A stretch of 25,728 bases of DNA from JBASRP01 sp044866075 (GTDB lineage: Bacteria; Actinomycetota; AC-67). Positions 1 through 8,176 of this stretch are shown in pieces. Each line of letters starts with the position of its first letter. Position 1 is the first letter of the stretch. The DNA lies in NCBI GenBank assembly GCA_044866075.1, contig JBIOTQ010000124.1, positions 1-25,728 of the forward strand, given 5' to 3'. The notes below the pieces were generated by a model. The model saw only the letters and a list, made by a program, of their open reading frames with translations. It searched no databases and was not told the DNA's origin. The position numbers and the translations under genes were made by a program.

Positions 1-2330
1 GTGTCCGAGTCGGCGCCGCCGGTCAGACTGTCGTCTCCGGCGCCGCCGGCCAGCGTGTCGTCCCCGGCGCCGCCGTTGAGATTGTCGTTGCCGGCGGCTC
101 CTGTAAGGACGTTGGCGCTTCCGTCGCCGACGATCACGTCGGCTTGCGGCGATGCGATCACGTTCTCGATCGTCGCCAGCGTGTCGACACCCTGGCCCGT
201 GGCAGCGCCGGTTCCCAGATTGACGACGACGCCCAACGTCGCGGAGGAATAGTCGACCGTGTCCGTGTCGGCTCCGCCTGTGAGGGTGTCGTTTCCATCC
301 CCTCCGGCGAGCGTGTCGTTACCTGCTCCACCCGACAGGGAGTTATTCGCGGTGTCGCCCGCGAGCGTGTCGGCTTGCGGCGAGCCGATCAGATTCTCGA
401 TCGTCGCCAGTGTGTCCGACCCATCGCCGGTCGCCGTGCCCGCGGCGAGGCTGGCCGTCACTCCGGACACCGCCGCCGAAAAATCGGCCGTGTCCGAACC
501 GTTGCCCCCCGTGAGCGTGTCGTCGCCCGCCTTGCCGGCCAGCGCGTCGTCCCCATCTCCGCCCGACAGGACGTTGTTCCCGGCGTCACCCGTCAATGTG
601 TCGCCCTGGGCCGAGCCGATGAGGTTCTCGATCGTGGCCAACGTATCGGTTCCGTCGCCGGTCGCTGTTCCGGCCGAGAGTTCGGCGGTCACTCCCGACG
701 CCGCGGAGGAAAAGTCGGCCGTGTCGACTCCGGCTCCACCGGTCAGCGTGTCGTCGCTCGCGCCGCCGGAGATCGAATCGTCACCCGCGCCGCCGGAAAT
801 CACGTTGTTCCCGACATCACCCGTCAATGTGTCGCCCTGGGCCGAGCCGGTGAGGTTTTCGATCGTGGCCAACGTGTCCGATCCGTCGCCCGTCGCCGTG
901 CCGGCGGCGAGGCTGGCCGTGATCGCACCCGCAGACGACGAGAAGTCTGCCGTGTCGGTATCCGCGCCTCCGGTGAGGGAGTCGTTCCCGGCTCCGCCAG
1001 ACAGGGTGTCGTTGCCGGCCCCGCCCGACAGTGAGTTTGCAGCGCCATCGCCGGTGAGCGAGTCGGCCTGTGGAGAGCCGGTCACGTTCTCGATCGTCGC
1101 CAGAGTGTCCGAGCCGTCGCCGGTCGCGGTCCCTGCCGCCAGGCTCACAGTGACACCCCCCGTCGCGCTCGCGAACGAGGCGGTGTCGATCCCGGCGCCG
1201 CCCGTCAGGGTGTCGCTCCCCGAGGCGCCCGCGAGGGTGTCGCTTCCGTCGCCGCCGGACAAAGAGTTCGCGTTCGCGTCGCCCGTGAGGGAGTCGGCCA
1301 GAGCCGAGCCTGTGAGGTTCTCGATCGTAGCCAGAGTGTCGGACCCATCGCCCGTCGCCGTCCCAGCACCGAGGTCGGCCGTCACGGCGCCGGACGCCGC
1401 CGAGAAGTCCGCCGTGTCCGACCCGCCGCCTCCGGTGAGGGAGTCATCGCCGGCCCCTCCGACCAACGAGTCGTCGCCGGCGTCGCCCGAGAGGGTGTCG
1501 TTCCCTCCGCCCCCACTCAATGAGTCGGCAGCGGCGCCGCCGGAAAGCACGTTCGCGGATCCGCTTCCTGTCATCGTGTCGGACTGGGGCGATCCGGTCG
1601 CATTCTCGATCGTCGCCAGAGTGTCCGAGCCGTCGCCGGTCGCCGTTCCGGCCCCGAGGTCCACCGTCACGCTATTGGAGGCGCTCGCGAACGAGACAGT
1701 GTCGGTCCCGGCACCGCCGGTGAGGACGTCGTCTCCGCCGGCTCCGTCGAGTGTGTCGTTTCCGGAGCCGCCGTCAAGCGAGTTCGCCGTGCCGGCCCCC
1801 GTTATCGAATCACCGGAGCTCGATCCGGTCACGTTCTCGATGTCCAGCGCGAGGCTGTCTACGCCGTCGCCCGTCGCAGTACCGGCGGACAGGTTCACCG
1901 TGACCCCTCCGGCCGCGCCCGAGAATGAGATGGCATCGGTATCGGCCCCACCGGCAATGTCGTCGTCCCCAGGTCCGGGCAAGATTGTGTCGTTACCGTC
2001 CGACCCCTGTACAACGTCGTCGCCGCCGCTCCCATCAAGAACGTTCACCCCGGTGCTTCCCAGCAGGATGTCGTTTCCTGAGGTTCCGGTCACGTTCTCG
2101 ATGTTGGAGAGCGCGTCGTTGCCCTCCCCAGACGCCGTTCCGGCGGCCAGGTTCACGATCGCGGAGCTCGCCGAATCGGTGAAGGCCAGGGTGTCTGTTC
2201 CGGCTGATCCGTCGATGGTGTCCGAACCCGCCCCGCCGATGATGACGTTGTCGCTCGCGTTTCCGGTGAGTGTGTCGGCCTGCGGAGAGCCCGTGATGTT
2301 CTCGAGGCCGGTCACTCCGATCGTCCCATC
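1..2330 (-). repeat. Tandem RTX modules, 231-bp period with 27-bp length steps
   Basis: The codons for the (A)TIEN motif recur ten times, with plus-strand anchors (ttctcga or close variant) at 163, 394, 625, 856, 1087, 1318, 1603, 1834, 2095 and 2299. Intervals are 231, 231, 231, 231, 231, 285, 231, 261 and 204. The exceptions are 231+54 (two extra nonapeptides), 231+30 (one nonapeptide plus one codon) and 231-27 (one nonapeptide fewer). The module is therefore 77 residues: a spacer plus a run of nonapeptides. The five consecutive perfect periods on the left suggest recent duplication there, with older and more diverged modules near the N-terminus. Confidence 0.9.
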
Positions 2331-2732
2331 GCCGGTGTTCTGCGTGGAGGGGAACGTGGTCCCGAGGTTGAAGGTGATCGAAGCAGCGGAATGGGTGAAG
2401 TCGATCGTGTCGGTCCCCGACCCACCGTCGATCGTGTCGTTCCCGCCGCCGGGAAGGATCGTGTCGTTCCCGCCGCCCGCCGAGATGACGTCCGCTCCCG
2501 ACGAGCCGCAGATGACGTCGTCCCCCGCCGTCCCGTTGATGATCCCGGAACCGCTGATGGTGCAGGTGATGTGGCTCACCGGGATCAGCGACCAGATGCC
2601 AACGCCGAGAGCAGCAAGACCTACGGCAATAAGGAATCGGACCAGTACCCGCCGGAGCAACGGCACGCGGATTCGCTCGGTGCGAGCCACCGTCGTCGAT
2701 GTGCGCGCGCGTTTGCTCCAGCCCCTGGTCAT
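1..2732 (-). CDS. RTX-type calcium-binding repeat protein, secreted or surface-anchored (partial, C-terminus beyond left edge)
   Basis: The minus strand is open from an ATG at 2732 to the window edge, giving 910 complete codons with no stop. The start is preceded by GGAGGA (2737-2742) at a normal distance. Residues 1-29 are Arg-rich and residues 30-50 are hydrophobic (VLVRFLIAVGLAALGVG), which reads as an uncleaved signal anchor or a long signal peptide. From about residue 62 the protein is made of glycine/aspartate nonapeptides such as GGAGNDTLA and GGDGNDTLT, the RTX calcium-binding consensus GGxGxDxUx. These alternate with a spacer containing AGTATGDGSDTLATIEN and then TGSPQADTLTG. Known RTX repeats form a calcium-filled beta-roll that folds outside the cell, so a surface or extracellular structural role is inferred. 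No catalytic domain and no C-terminal secretion or sorting signal is visible, because the end is missing. It follows nusB on the same strand after 128 bp but has its own promoter. Enzyme or adhesin activity beyond the repeats cannot be judged. Confidence 0.88.
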   Translation of the reverse strand, partial: MTRGWSKRARTSTTVARTERIRVPLLRRVLVRFLIAVGLAALGVGIWSLIPVSHITCTISGSGIINGTAGDDVICGSSGADVISAGGGNDTILPGGGNDTIDGGSGTDTIDFTHSAASITFNLGTTFPSTQNTGDGTIGVTGLENITGSPQADTLTGNASDNVIIGGAGSDTIDGSAGTDTLAFTDSASSAIVNLAAGTASGEGNDALSNIENVTGTSGNDILLGSTGVNVLDGSGGDDVVQGSDGNDTILPGPGDDDIAGGADTDAISFSGAAGGVTVNLSAGTATGDGVDSLALDIENVTGSSSGDSITGAGTANSLDGGSGNDTLDGAGGDDVLTGGAGTDTVSFASASNSVTVDLGAGTATGDGSDTLATIENATGSPQSDTMTGSGSANVLSGGAAADSLSGGGGNDTLSGDAGDDSLVGGAGDDSLTGGGGSDTADFSAASGAVTADLGAGTATGDGSDTLATIENLTGSALADSLTGDANANSLSGGDGSDTLAGASGSDTLTGGAGIDTASFASATGGVTVSLAAGTATGDGSDTLATIENVTGSPQADSLTGDGAANSLSGGAGNDTLSGGAGNDSLTGGADTDTADFSSSAGAITASLAAGTATGDGSDTLATIENLTGSAQGDTLTGDVGNNVISGGAGDDSISGGASDDTLTGGAGVDTADFSSAASGVTAELSAGTATGDGTDTLATIENLIGSAQGDTLTGDAGNNVLSGGDGDDALAGKAGDDTLTGGNGSDTADFSAAVSGVTASLAAGTATGDGSDTLATIENLIGSPQADTLAGDTANNSLSGGAGNDTLAGGDGNDTLTGGADTDTVDYSSATLGVVVNLGTGAATGQGVDTLATIENVIASPQADVIVGDGSANVLTGAAGNDNLNGGAGDDTLAGGAGDDSLTGGADSD

Positions 2733-2770
2733 CCCATCCTCCGCTCTGATCCGCTCCCCAAGCCGCGGCG

Positions 2771-2799
2771 AGCGTAGACAACGGAATGCAAGGGGTCAA
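2771..2799 (-). promoter_or_regulatory. Predicted housekeeping-sigma promoter of the RTX gene
   Basis: On the minus strand TTGACC (2799-2794) is followed after 17 bp by TACGCT (2776-2771), close to TTGACA-N17-TATAAT. It lies 38 bp upstream of the RTX start codon. This implies that the repeat protein can be transcribed independently of the nusB operon. No U-tract terminator is seen between nusB and this element, so readthrough from nusB is also possible. Confidence 0.5.
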
Positions 2800-2860
2800 T
2801 GACGCAGGTAGGACGAGAATGCAGTCAGATGTGTCTAAGCAACGGACGGTGAACGGCGAT

Positions 2861-3250
2861 TCACGCTCGGGCGTGCTCCCGCGCCACTCGACCAAGCAAA
2901 CCGTTCACGAACCGTCCCGAGTCCTCCGTCGAGAGCATCTTCGCCAGCTCGACGGCTTCGTTGATTGCCGCAGCCGCCGGGACGTCGGGGCGGTACAGCA
3001 GCTCGAAGATCCCGATGCGCAGCAAGTTGCGGTCGACGATCGGCATGCGTTCGAGCGCCCAGCGGTCGGCGTATCGGCGGATCAGATCGTCGAGCTCGGC
3101 GCGGTGTTCCTCGACTCCTTCGACGATCTCGCGCGTGAAGTCGGGGACGTCGGGCTCCTCGGCCAGGACGTCGAGCGCGGCGCGATCCAGCGCATCGGCG
3201 GAATGCAGGATGTCCAGCGCGCGCTTGCGGGCCTTCGTGCGCGGGAGCAT
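2861..3250 (-). CDS. nusB: Transcription antitermination protein NusB
   Basis: This 129-residue protein starts MLPRTKARKRALDILHSAD and is all-helical in character. It carries the family's C-terminal block RNLLRIGIFELLYR (residues 74-87), then AAAAINEAVELAK and GRFVNGLLGRVA near the end. NusB binds boxA RNA with NusE (ribosomal protein S10) and promotes antitermination of rRNA operons. The length is slightly short of the usual 135-155 residues, but all core helices are recognisable. The ATG is 7 bp after the efp stop, and its ribosome binding site (GGGAG) overlaps that stop, suggesting translational coupling. It is the last gene of the aroC-to-nusB operon, a position shared with other actinobacteria. 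Confidence 0.95.
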   Translation of the reverse strand: MLPRTKARKRALDILHSADALDRAALDVLAEEPDVPDFTREIVEGVEEHRAELDDLIRRYADRWALERMPIVDRNLLRIGIFELLYRPDVPAAAAINEAVELAKMLSTEDSGRFVNGLLGRVAREHARA

Positions 3251-3257
3251 GCGCTCC

Positions 3258-3818
3258 CTACTGCACGCGGGTCAGGTACTCGCCGCTGCGCGTGTCGACC
3301 TTGACCTTGTCGCCGGTCTCGACGAACAGCGGTACCTGGATCGTCGCGCCTGTCTCGAGGGTCGCCGGCTTCGTGGCACCGGATACGCGGTCGCCCTTCA
3401 CGCCGGGATCGGTGTGTTTGATGGCGAGTTCGACGGAAGCCGGGAATTCGACCGAGATCGGCTTCCCCTCGAACATCGCGACATAGACGGACTGGTTCTC
3501 GACGAGCCACTGCGTGTTGTCGCCGAGTACCGACTCTTCCAGCGGCATCTGGTCGTAGGTCTGCGAGTCCATGAACACCCAGCTCGTGCCGTCGTGGTAC
3601 AGGTAGGTCATCTCGCGCTTGTCGAGGATGGCCTGATCGACCTTCACGCCGGCGTTGAACGTGCGCTCGACGACGGCGCCGGTCTTTACGTTCTTGAGCT
3701 TGGAGCGCACGACCGCCTGGCCCTTGCCCGGCTTGTGGTGCTGGAAGAATTGCACCTGCCACAACTGACCGTCGAGGTTCAGCACCATCCCGTTCTTCAG
3801 ATCGTTCGTCGAAACCAT
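3258..3818 (-). CDS. efp: Elongation factor P
   Basis: The 186-residue protein starts MVSTNDLKNGMVLNLDGQLW and has the three-domain EF-P layout: a KOW-like N-terminal domain and two OB folds ending in KVDTRSGEYLTRVQ. EF-P relieves ribosome stalling at polyproline stretches. The tip loop reads HHKPGKGQA, with the conserved lysine at residue 32, equivalent to the modified Lys34 of E. coli. No EpmA/EpmB-type modification gene is in the window. The ATG at 3818 is chosen because the family starts there and it lies 2 bp after the pepQ stop. A longer in-frame reading to 4019 would overlap pepQ and adds only Arg-rich, non-homologous residues. The order pepQ-efp-nusB is conserved in actinobacteria. 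Confidence 0.97.
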   Translation of the reverse strand: MVSTNDLKNGMVLNLDGQLWQVQFFQHHKPGKGQAVVRSKLKNVKTGAVVERTFNAGVKVDQAILDKREMTYLYHDGTSWVFMDSQTYDQMPLEESVLGDNTQWLVENQSVYVAMFEGKPISVEFPASVELAIKHTDPGVKGDRVSGATKPATLETGATIQVPLFVETGDKVKVDTRSGEYLTRVQ

Positions 3819-3820
3819 GG

Positions 3821-4882
3821 TTAGACCGTGATCAACTCCTTCGGGGACCGCGTGAGGATATCGCAGCCGCCGTTGGTCACGACGACGAGGTCCTCGATGC
3901 GCACGCCCCCGACGCCGGGGAGGTAGATGCCCGGCTCGACGGTGATCGCCATGCCGTCGCTCAGCATGTCGTCGCTGCCGCGGCGCACGGTCGGCGCCTC
4001 GTGCACCTCGAGCCCGCACCCGTGGCCGGTGCCGTGCCCGAACGAGTAGCCGGCCTTCTCGATCACCGAGCGCGCCGCGTCGTCGACCTCGCCGGCGTTC
4101 TTGCCGGACGCGACCGCCTCGACGCCCGCTTGCTGTGCGGAGCGCACGATCTCGTAGATGGTCTCGAGCGCGGGGATCGGCTTGCCGAACGAGATCGTGC
4201 GCGTCATGTCCGAGTGGTACCCCTCGTAGGTCGCGCCGAAGTCAAGCTTGATCAGGTCGCCGCGCTTTAGACGCCGCTCGCCGGGGCGGTGGTGCGGCTC
4301 GGCTGCGCTCTCACCGAAGGCGACGATCGTCGGGAACGACAGCCCATCCGAGCCGGCGCGGCGCATCGTGTCCTCGAGCTCCGCCGCGACGTCGGACTCG
4401 GTCATCCCTTCTTTGAGCCGTCCGAGGAGCGCCGTCAGCCCCTCGTCTCCAAAGGACGCGGCCCGGCGCAGACGCTCGACCTCGCCGGCGTCCTTGACCT
4501 TGCGCAACTCCTCGACGATGCCGCTCGTCTCGACGAAGGAGACGGCCGGCATCTGCTCGCGCCATTGCTTCGCCTGTGCGAGGGTGACGTGCGACGCCTC
4601 GATCGCGAGCCGGCCGATCCCGGCGGCCAGCACCTCGCGCGCGAGCACCTTCTCTTCGCCGGGAGCCGGGACCACGCGGCGACAGTCCGGTACCTCGTGC
4701 GCGGACTGGACGTCGTAGCGCGAGTCGGTGAAGAAGACGTCCTCGCCCCCGATCAATACCGTTCCGGCGCTGCCCGAGAACCCGGTGAGGTACCGGACGT
4801 TCACCAATTTCGTAACGAGCATCGCGTCGGCGCCGAGCTCCGGCAGTCGTTCGCGGATGCGATCCCTGCGCTGTTTTGTCAT
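3821..4882 (-). CDS. pepQ: M24-family Xaa-Pro peptidase (PepQ/PepP-like)
   Basis: The product has 353 residues. The N-terminal creatinase-like domain (about 1-125) contains VRYLTGFSGSAGTVLI, and the C-terminal pita-bread domain (about 130-353) holds the five metal ligands: D214 (KLDFGA), D225 (HSDMTRT), H287 (HGTGHGCG), E316 (VEPGIY) and E330 (RIEDLV). Such cytoplasmic enzymes cleave the bond before proline in peptides using two Mn or Co ions. All ligands are present, so it should be active. Whether it is an aminopeptidase or a dipeptidase cannot be settled by eye; the symbol follows the syntenic actinobacterial gene. The ATG at 4882 overlaps the aroQ stop as ATGA. A longer reading upstream to 5179 would lie inside aroQ and is not supported. 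Confidence 0.94.
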   Translation of the reverse strand: MTKQRRDRIRERLPELGADAMLVTKLVNVRYLTGFSGSAGTVLIGGEDVFFTDSRYDVQSAHEVPDCRRVVPAPGEEKVLAREVLAAGIGRLAIEASHVTLAQAKQWREQMPAVSFVETSGIVEELRKVKDAGEVERLRRAASFGDEGLTALLGRLKEGMTESDVAAELEDTMRRAGSDGLSFPTIVAFGESAAEPHHRPGERRLKRGDLIKLDFGATYEGYHSDMTRTISFGKPIPALETIYEIVRSAQQAGVEAVASGKNAGEVDDAARSVIEKAGYSFGHGTGHGCGLEVHEAPTVRRGSDDMLSDGMAITVEPGIYLPGVGGVRIEDLVVVTNGGCDILTRSPKELITV

Positions 4883-5321
4883 GGCCTCACGATACCCGCT
4901 AGCGCTTCGAGCGCCATGCGGTAGCCGTCGATGCCTAGGCCCGCGATGACGCCTTTGGCGACGCCCGACACGAGCGAAAGACGCCGGAACGGCTCGCGGG
5001 CGTGGATGTTCGAGATGTGGACCTCGACGATGGGCAGACCGGTCGTGGCGAGCGCCTCCCGAAGCGGGTAGGAGAAATGCGACAGCGCCGCCGGATTGAT
5101 CACGATCCCGGCGATCCCATCGCCAGGCGCCTTCGTGACCCGCTCGACGATCGCGTCCTCGTCGTTCGACTGGAAACATTCGGCCTCGAGACCGAGGCCG
5201 ACGGCCCAGCCGTCGATCATCTTCTCGAGCTCGGCGAGCGTCGTCGCGCCGTAGATCTCGGGCTGGCGCGTCCCGAGCTTGTCAAGGTTCGGCCCGTTGA
5301 CGACGAGGACCCGCCGAGCGC

Positions 5322-5334
<13 letters not shown>
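4879..5334 (-). CDS. aroQ: 3-dehydroquinate dehydratase, type II
   Basis: The product has 151 residues, typical of the type II dodecameric enzyme. It converts 3-dehydroquinate to 3-dehydroshikimate, the third step of the shikimate pathway. Visible signatures are NGPNLDKLGTRQPEIYG (residues 13-29, with catalytic Arg23 and Tyr28), QSNDEDAIVERV, the substrate-binding INPAALSHFS (Asn80, His86) and VHISNIHAREPFR (His106, Arg117). The start is a GTG at 5334 with GAAGG 7 bp upstream, overlapping the end of aroB by 13 bp. A TTG three codons later, overlapping the aroB stop as TTGA, is an alternative. The gene overlaps pepQ by 4 bp. Confidence 0.96.
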
Positions 5335-6400
<1,066 letters not shown>

Positions 6401-6404
<4 letters not shown>

Positions 6405-6907
6405 GCGAGCTTCTCCACGATCTCCGCGGCGATGTCCTCGGGAGCGCGGCCGTCGGTATCGACGATCACGTCGGCGGCGGTCTCGTACGCCGGCCTTCGC
6501 TCGGCGAGGAGTTTGCGTACCGCGTTCTTCGGGTCGCCGGCCAGGAGTGGACGTCCTTCGCCGTTCCCGAGCCGCGCGATCAGCTCCTCCGGCGACGTTC
6601 GCAGATACACGATCGGCCCGGCCCCTTTCAGGACACCGTAGTTGCGGACCGACAGGATCGTGCCGCCGCCGCAGGCGATCACGCGTCCCGCCCGCGCCGC
6701 CGCGCGCACGACCGCGTCGCGCTCGATCTCACGCAAGCGCGGCTCGCCGTCGATGGCGAAGATCTCCTCGATCGAACGGCCGGCCGCGTCGACGATCATC
6801 TGATCGGTGTCGCAGAACTCGAACCCGAGCCGGTCGGCGAGCGTGCGCCCGACCGCCGTCTTGCCGGCGGCCATGAACCCGATCAGAACGACGCTCCGCG
6901 GCGGCAT
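6401..6907 (-). CDS. aroK: Shikimate kinase
   Basis: The product has 168 residues, the usual length. It phosphorylates shikimate to shikimate-3-phosphate using ATP. The Walker A motif is GFMAAGKT (10-17). The shikimate-binding residues lie in CDTDQMI (Asp33/Asp35), in GEPRLREIE (Arg59) and in ACGGGT (80-82). The lid contains EGRPLL. It begins at an ATG 13 bp downstream of the aroC stop and ends in a GTGA overlap with aroB. Gene order and overlaps indicate one transcript with aroC. Confidence 0.97.
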
Positions 6908-6920
6908 CGTTGCCCCGGCA

Positions 6921-8093
6921 CTACCGCGCCGCGATGTCGTCGAGGTACGCGCGCAGGTTGCGGCGCGTCTCGGCGAGCGAGTCGCCGGCGAACTTCTCGA
7001 GAAGGGCCTGCGCGAGCACGAACGCGACCACGGATTCGCCGACGACGCCGGCGGCCGGAACCGCGCAGACGTCGGAGCGTTGCGTGATGGCGACGGCTTC
7101 CTCCTTGGTCGCGACGTCGACCGTCTGCAGGGGCCGCGCCAGCGAGGACAGAGGCTTCATCGCCGCGCGCAGCCGCAGGGGCGCGCCGGTCGTCATGCCG
7201 CCCTCCGTCCCGCCCGAGCGCGCGGTCGCGCGCTCGTAGCCGCTTTCGGGCGTCCACGAGATCTCGTCGTGCGCTTGCGACCCGGGGGTGCGCGCGATCT
7301 CGAACCCCGGCCCGATCTCGACGCCCTTGATCGCGTGGATGCTCATCAGCGCCTGGGCCAGCCGGCCGTCGAGCTTGCGGTCCCAGTGCACGTGCGAGCC
7401 GATCCCCGGCGGCAATCCATACGCGACGACCTCGAACACACCTCCGAGGGTGTCTCCGCGCTTGCGCGCCTCTTCGATCACGCGCCGAATCTCGTCCTCG
7501 GCGTCGGTGTCGAGCGTGCGCAGCTCCGACGCGTCGACGCGCTCGAGCTCGTCGGGTCCGGGGATCACGTCCGACCGCGACCGAACGCCGCCCACCTCGA
7601 TCACGTGCGACAGCACCGTCGCGCCGAGCGCGCCGAGGAACGCCTTGCACACGGACCCGACCGCGACGCGGGCGGCCGTCTCGCGGGCGCTCGCGCGCTC
7701 GAGGATGTTCCGCGCGTCGGGGAATCCGTACTTCTGCATCCCGACCAAATCGGCGTGTCCCGGCCGCGGGCGCGACAGCGCGGGATCCTCGAGCTCCGCG
7801 TCCTCTTCTTCGACGGCCATGATCCGCTGCCACTTCGGCCACTCGGTGTTGTGGATCACCATCGAGATCGGAGAACCGATCGTGCGGCCGTGGCGGATGC
7901 CGCCGAGGATCTCGAGACGGTCTTCCTCGAGCTTCATCCGGGTCCCGCGGCCGTACCCCATCCGGCGGCGCGCGAGCTCCGCACGGACCTGCTTCCCGGA
8001 GACTGGCACGCCGGCGACCATCCCCTCCAGCACCGCGGTGAGCGCGGGCCCGTGGGACTCGCCGGCCGTCAGGAAACGCAACATGTCGGCCAT
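6921..8093 (-). CDS. aroC: Chorismate synthase
   Basis: The product has 390 residues. It makes chorismate from EPSP using reduced FMN, the final step of the common aromatic pathway. Family signatures are LRFLTAGESHG (residues 5-15), SRPRPGHADL (about 107-116), RASARETAARVA (133-144), SGGTEGGMTTG and DVCAVPAAGVVGE. It is the first gene of the seven-gene minus-strand operon. Two ATGs are possible, 8093 (MADMLRF) and 8084 (MLRF). Neither has a strong ribosome binding site, and most relatives start at the position of the second. No EPSP synthase (aroA) or shikimate dehydrogenase (aroE) is present in the window. Confidence 0.97.
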   Translation of the reverse strand: MADMLRFLTAGESHGPALTAVLEGMVAGVPVSGKQVRAELARRRMGYGRGTRMKLEEDRLEILGGIRHGRTIGSPISMVIHNTEWPKWQRIMAVEEEDAELEDPALSRPRPGHADLVGMQKYGFPDARNILERASARETAARVAVGSVCKAFLGALGATVLSHVIEVGGVRSRSDVIPGPDELERVDASELRTLDTDAEDEIRRVIEEARKRGDTLGGVFEVVAYGLPPGIGSHVHWDRKLDGRLAQALMSIHAIKGVEIGPGFEIARTPGSQAHDEISWTPESGYERATARSGGTEGGMTTGAPLRLRAAMKPLSSLARPLQTVDVATKEEAVAITQRSDVCAVPAAGVVGESVVAFVLAQALLEKFAGDSLAETRRNLRAYLDDIAAR

Positions 8094-8118
8094 CTTACCG
8101 GCGAACCCCGTCCCACCT

Positions 8119-8139
8119 GCGGGTTTAGGGAGTACCCGC
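8119..8139. other. Small inverted repeat between aroC and the polysaccharide cluster
   Basis: GCGGGT (8119-8124) pairs with ACCCGC (8134-8139) across a 9-nt loop. It sits in the 83-bp divergent gap between aroC (minus) and the polymerase gene (plus), where promoters for both operons should lie. There is no U-tract, so it is not a terminator. It could be an operator or a leader hairpin. I could not assign confident -35/-10 boxes in this gap. Confidence 0.3.
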
Positions 8140-8176
8140 GCTGAAGAACGACCTCGCGCCGGCCGAAGGACTTACC

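Noticed and set aside
1..2330. CRISPR-like or intergenic repeat array
   Set aside because: Repeats are long (231 bp), imperfect, keep the reading frame and encode a protein module. There is no short repeat-spacer alternation.
259..2802. 847-codon plus-strand open frame rich in Ser/Pro/Val
   Set aside because: It is exactly antisense to the RTX repeat gene. Its composition is what the complement of GGxGxD codons gives, and it resembles no family. The minus-strand reading shows clear calcium-binding nonapeptides.
2035..2895. 286-codon minus-strand frame overlapping the RTX start
   Set aside because: It is out of frame with the RTX repeats, Arg/His-rich, and extends into the nusB end. It is a shadow of the real frame that starts at 2732.
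3258..4019. Long version of EF-P starting at 4019
   Set aside because: The extra 67 residues are Arg-rich and lie inside pepQ. The family start MVSTNDLKNG at 3818 directly follows the pepQ stop.
8119..8139. Terminator in the aroC/polymerase gap
   Set aside because: The stem is only 6 bp with no T-tract on either side, and both flanking genes point away from it. It is listed only as an inverted repeat.
6807..8144. 445-codon plus-strand frame opposite aroC/aroK
   Set aside because: It is antisense to intact chorismate synthase and shikimate kinase with all motifs present, and has no recognisable domain.
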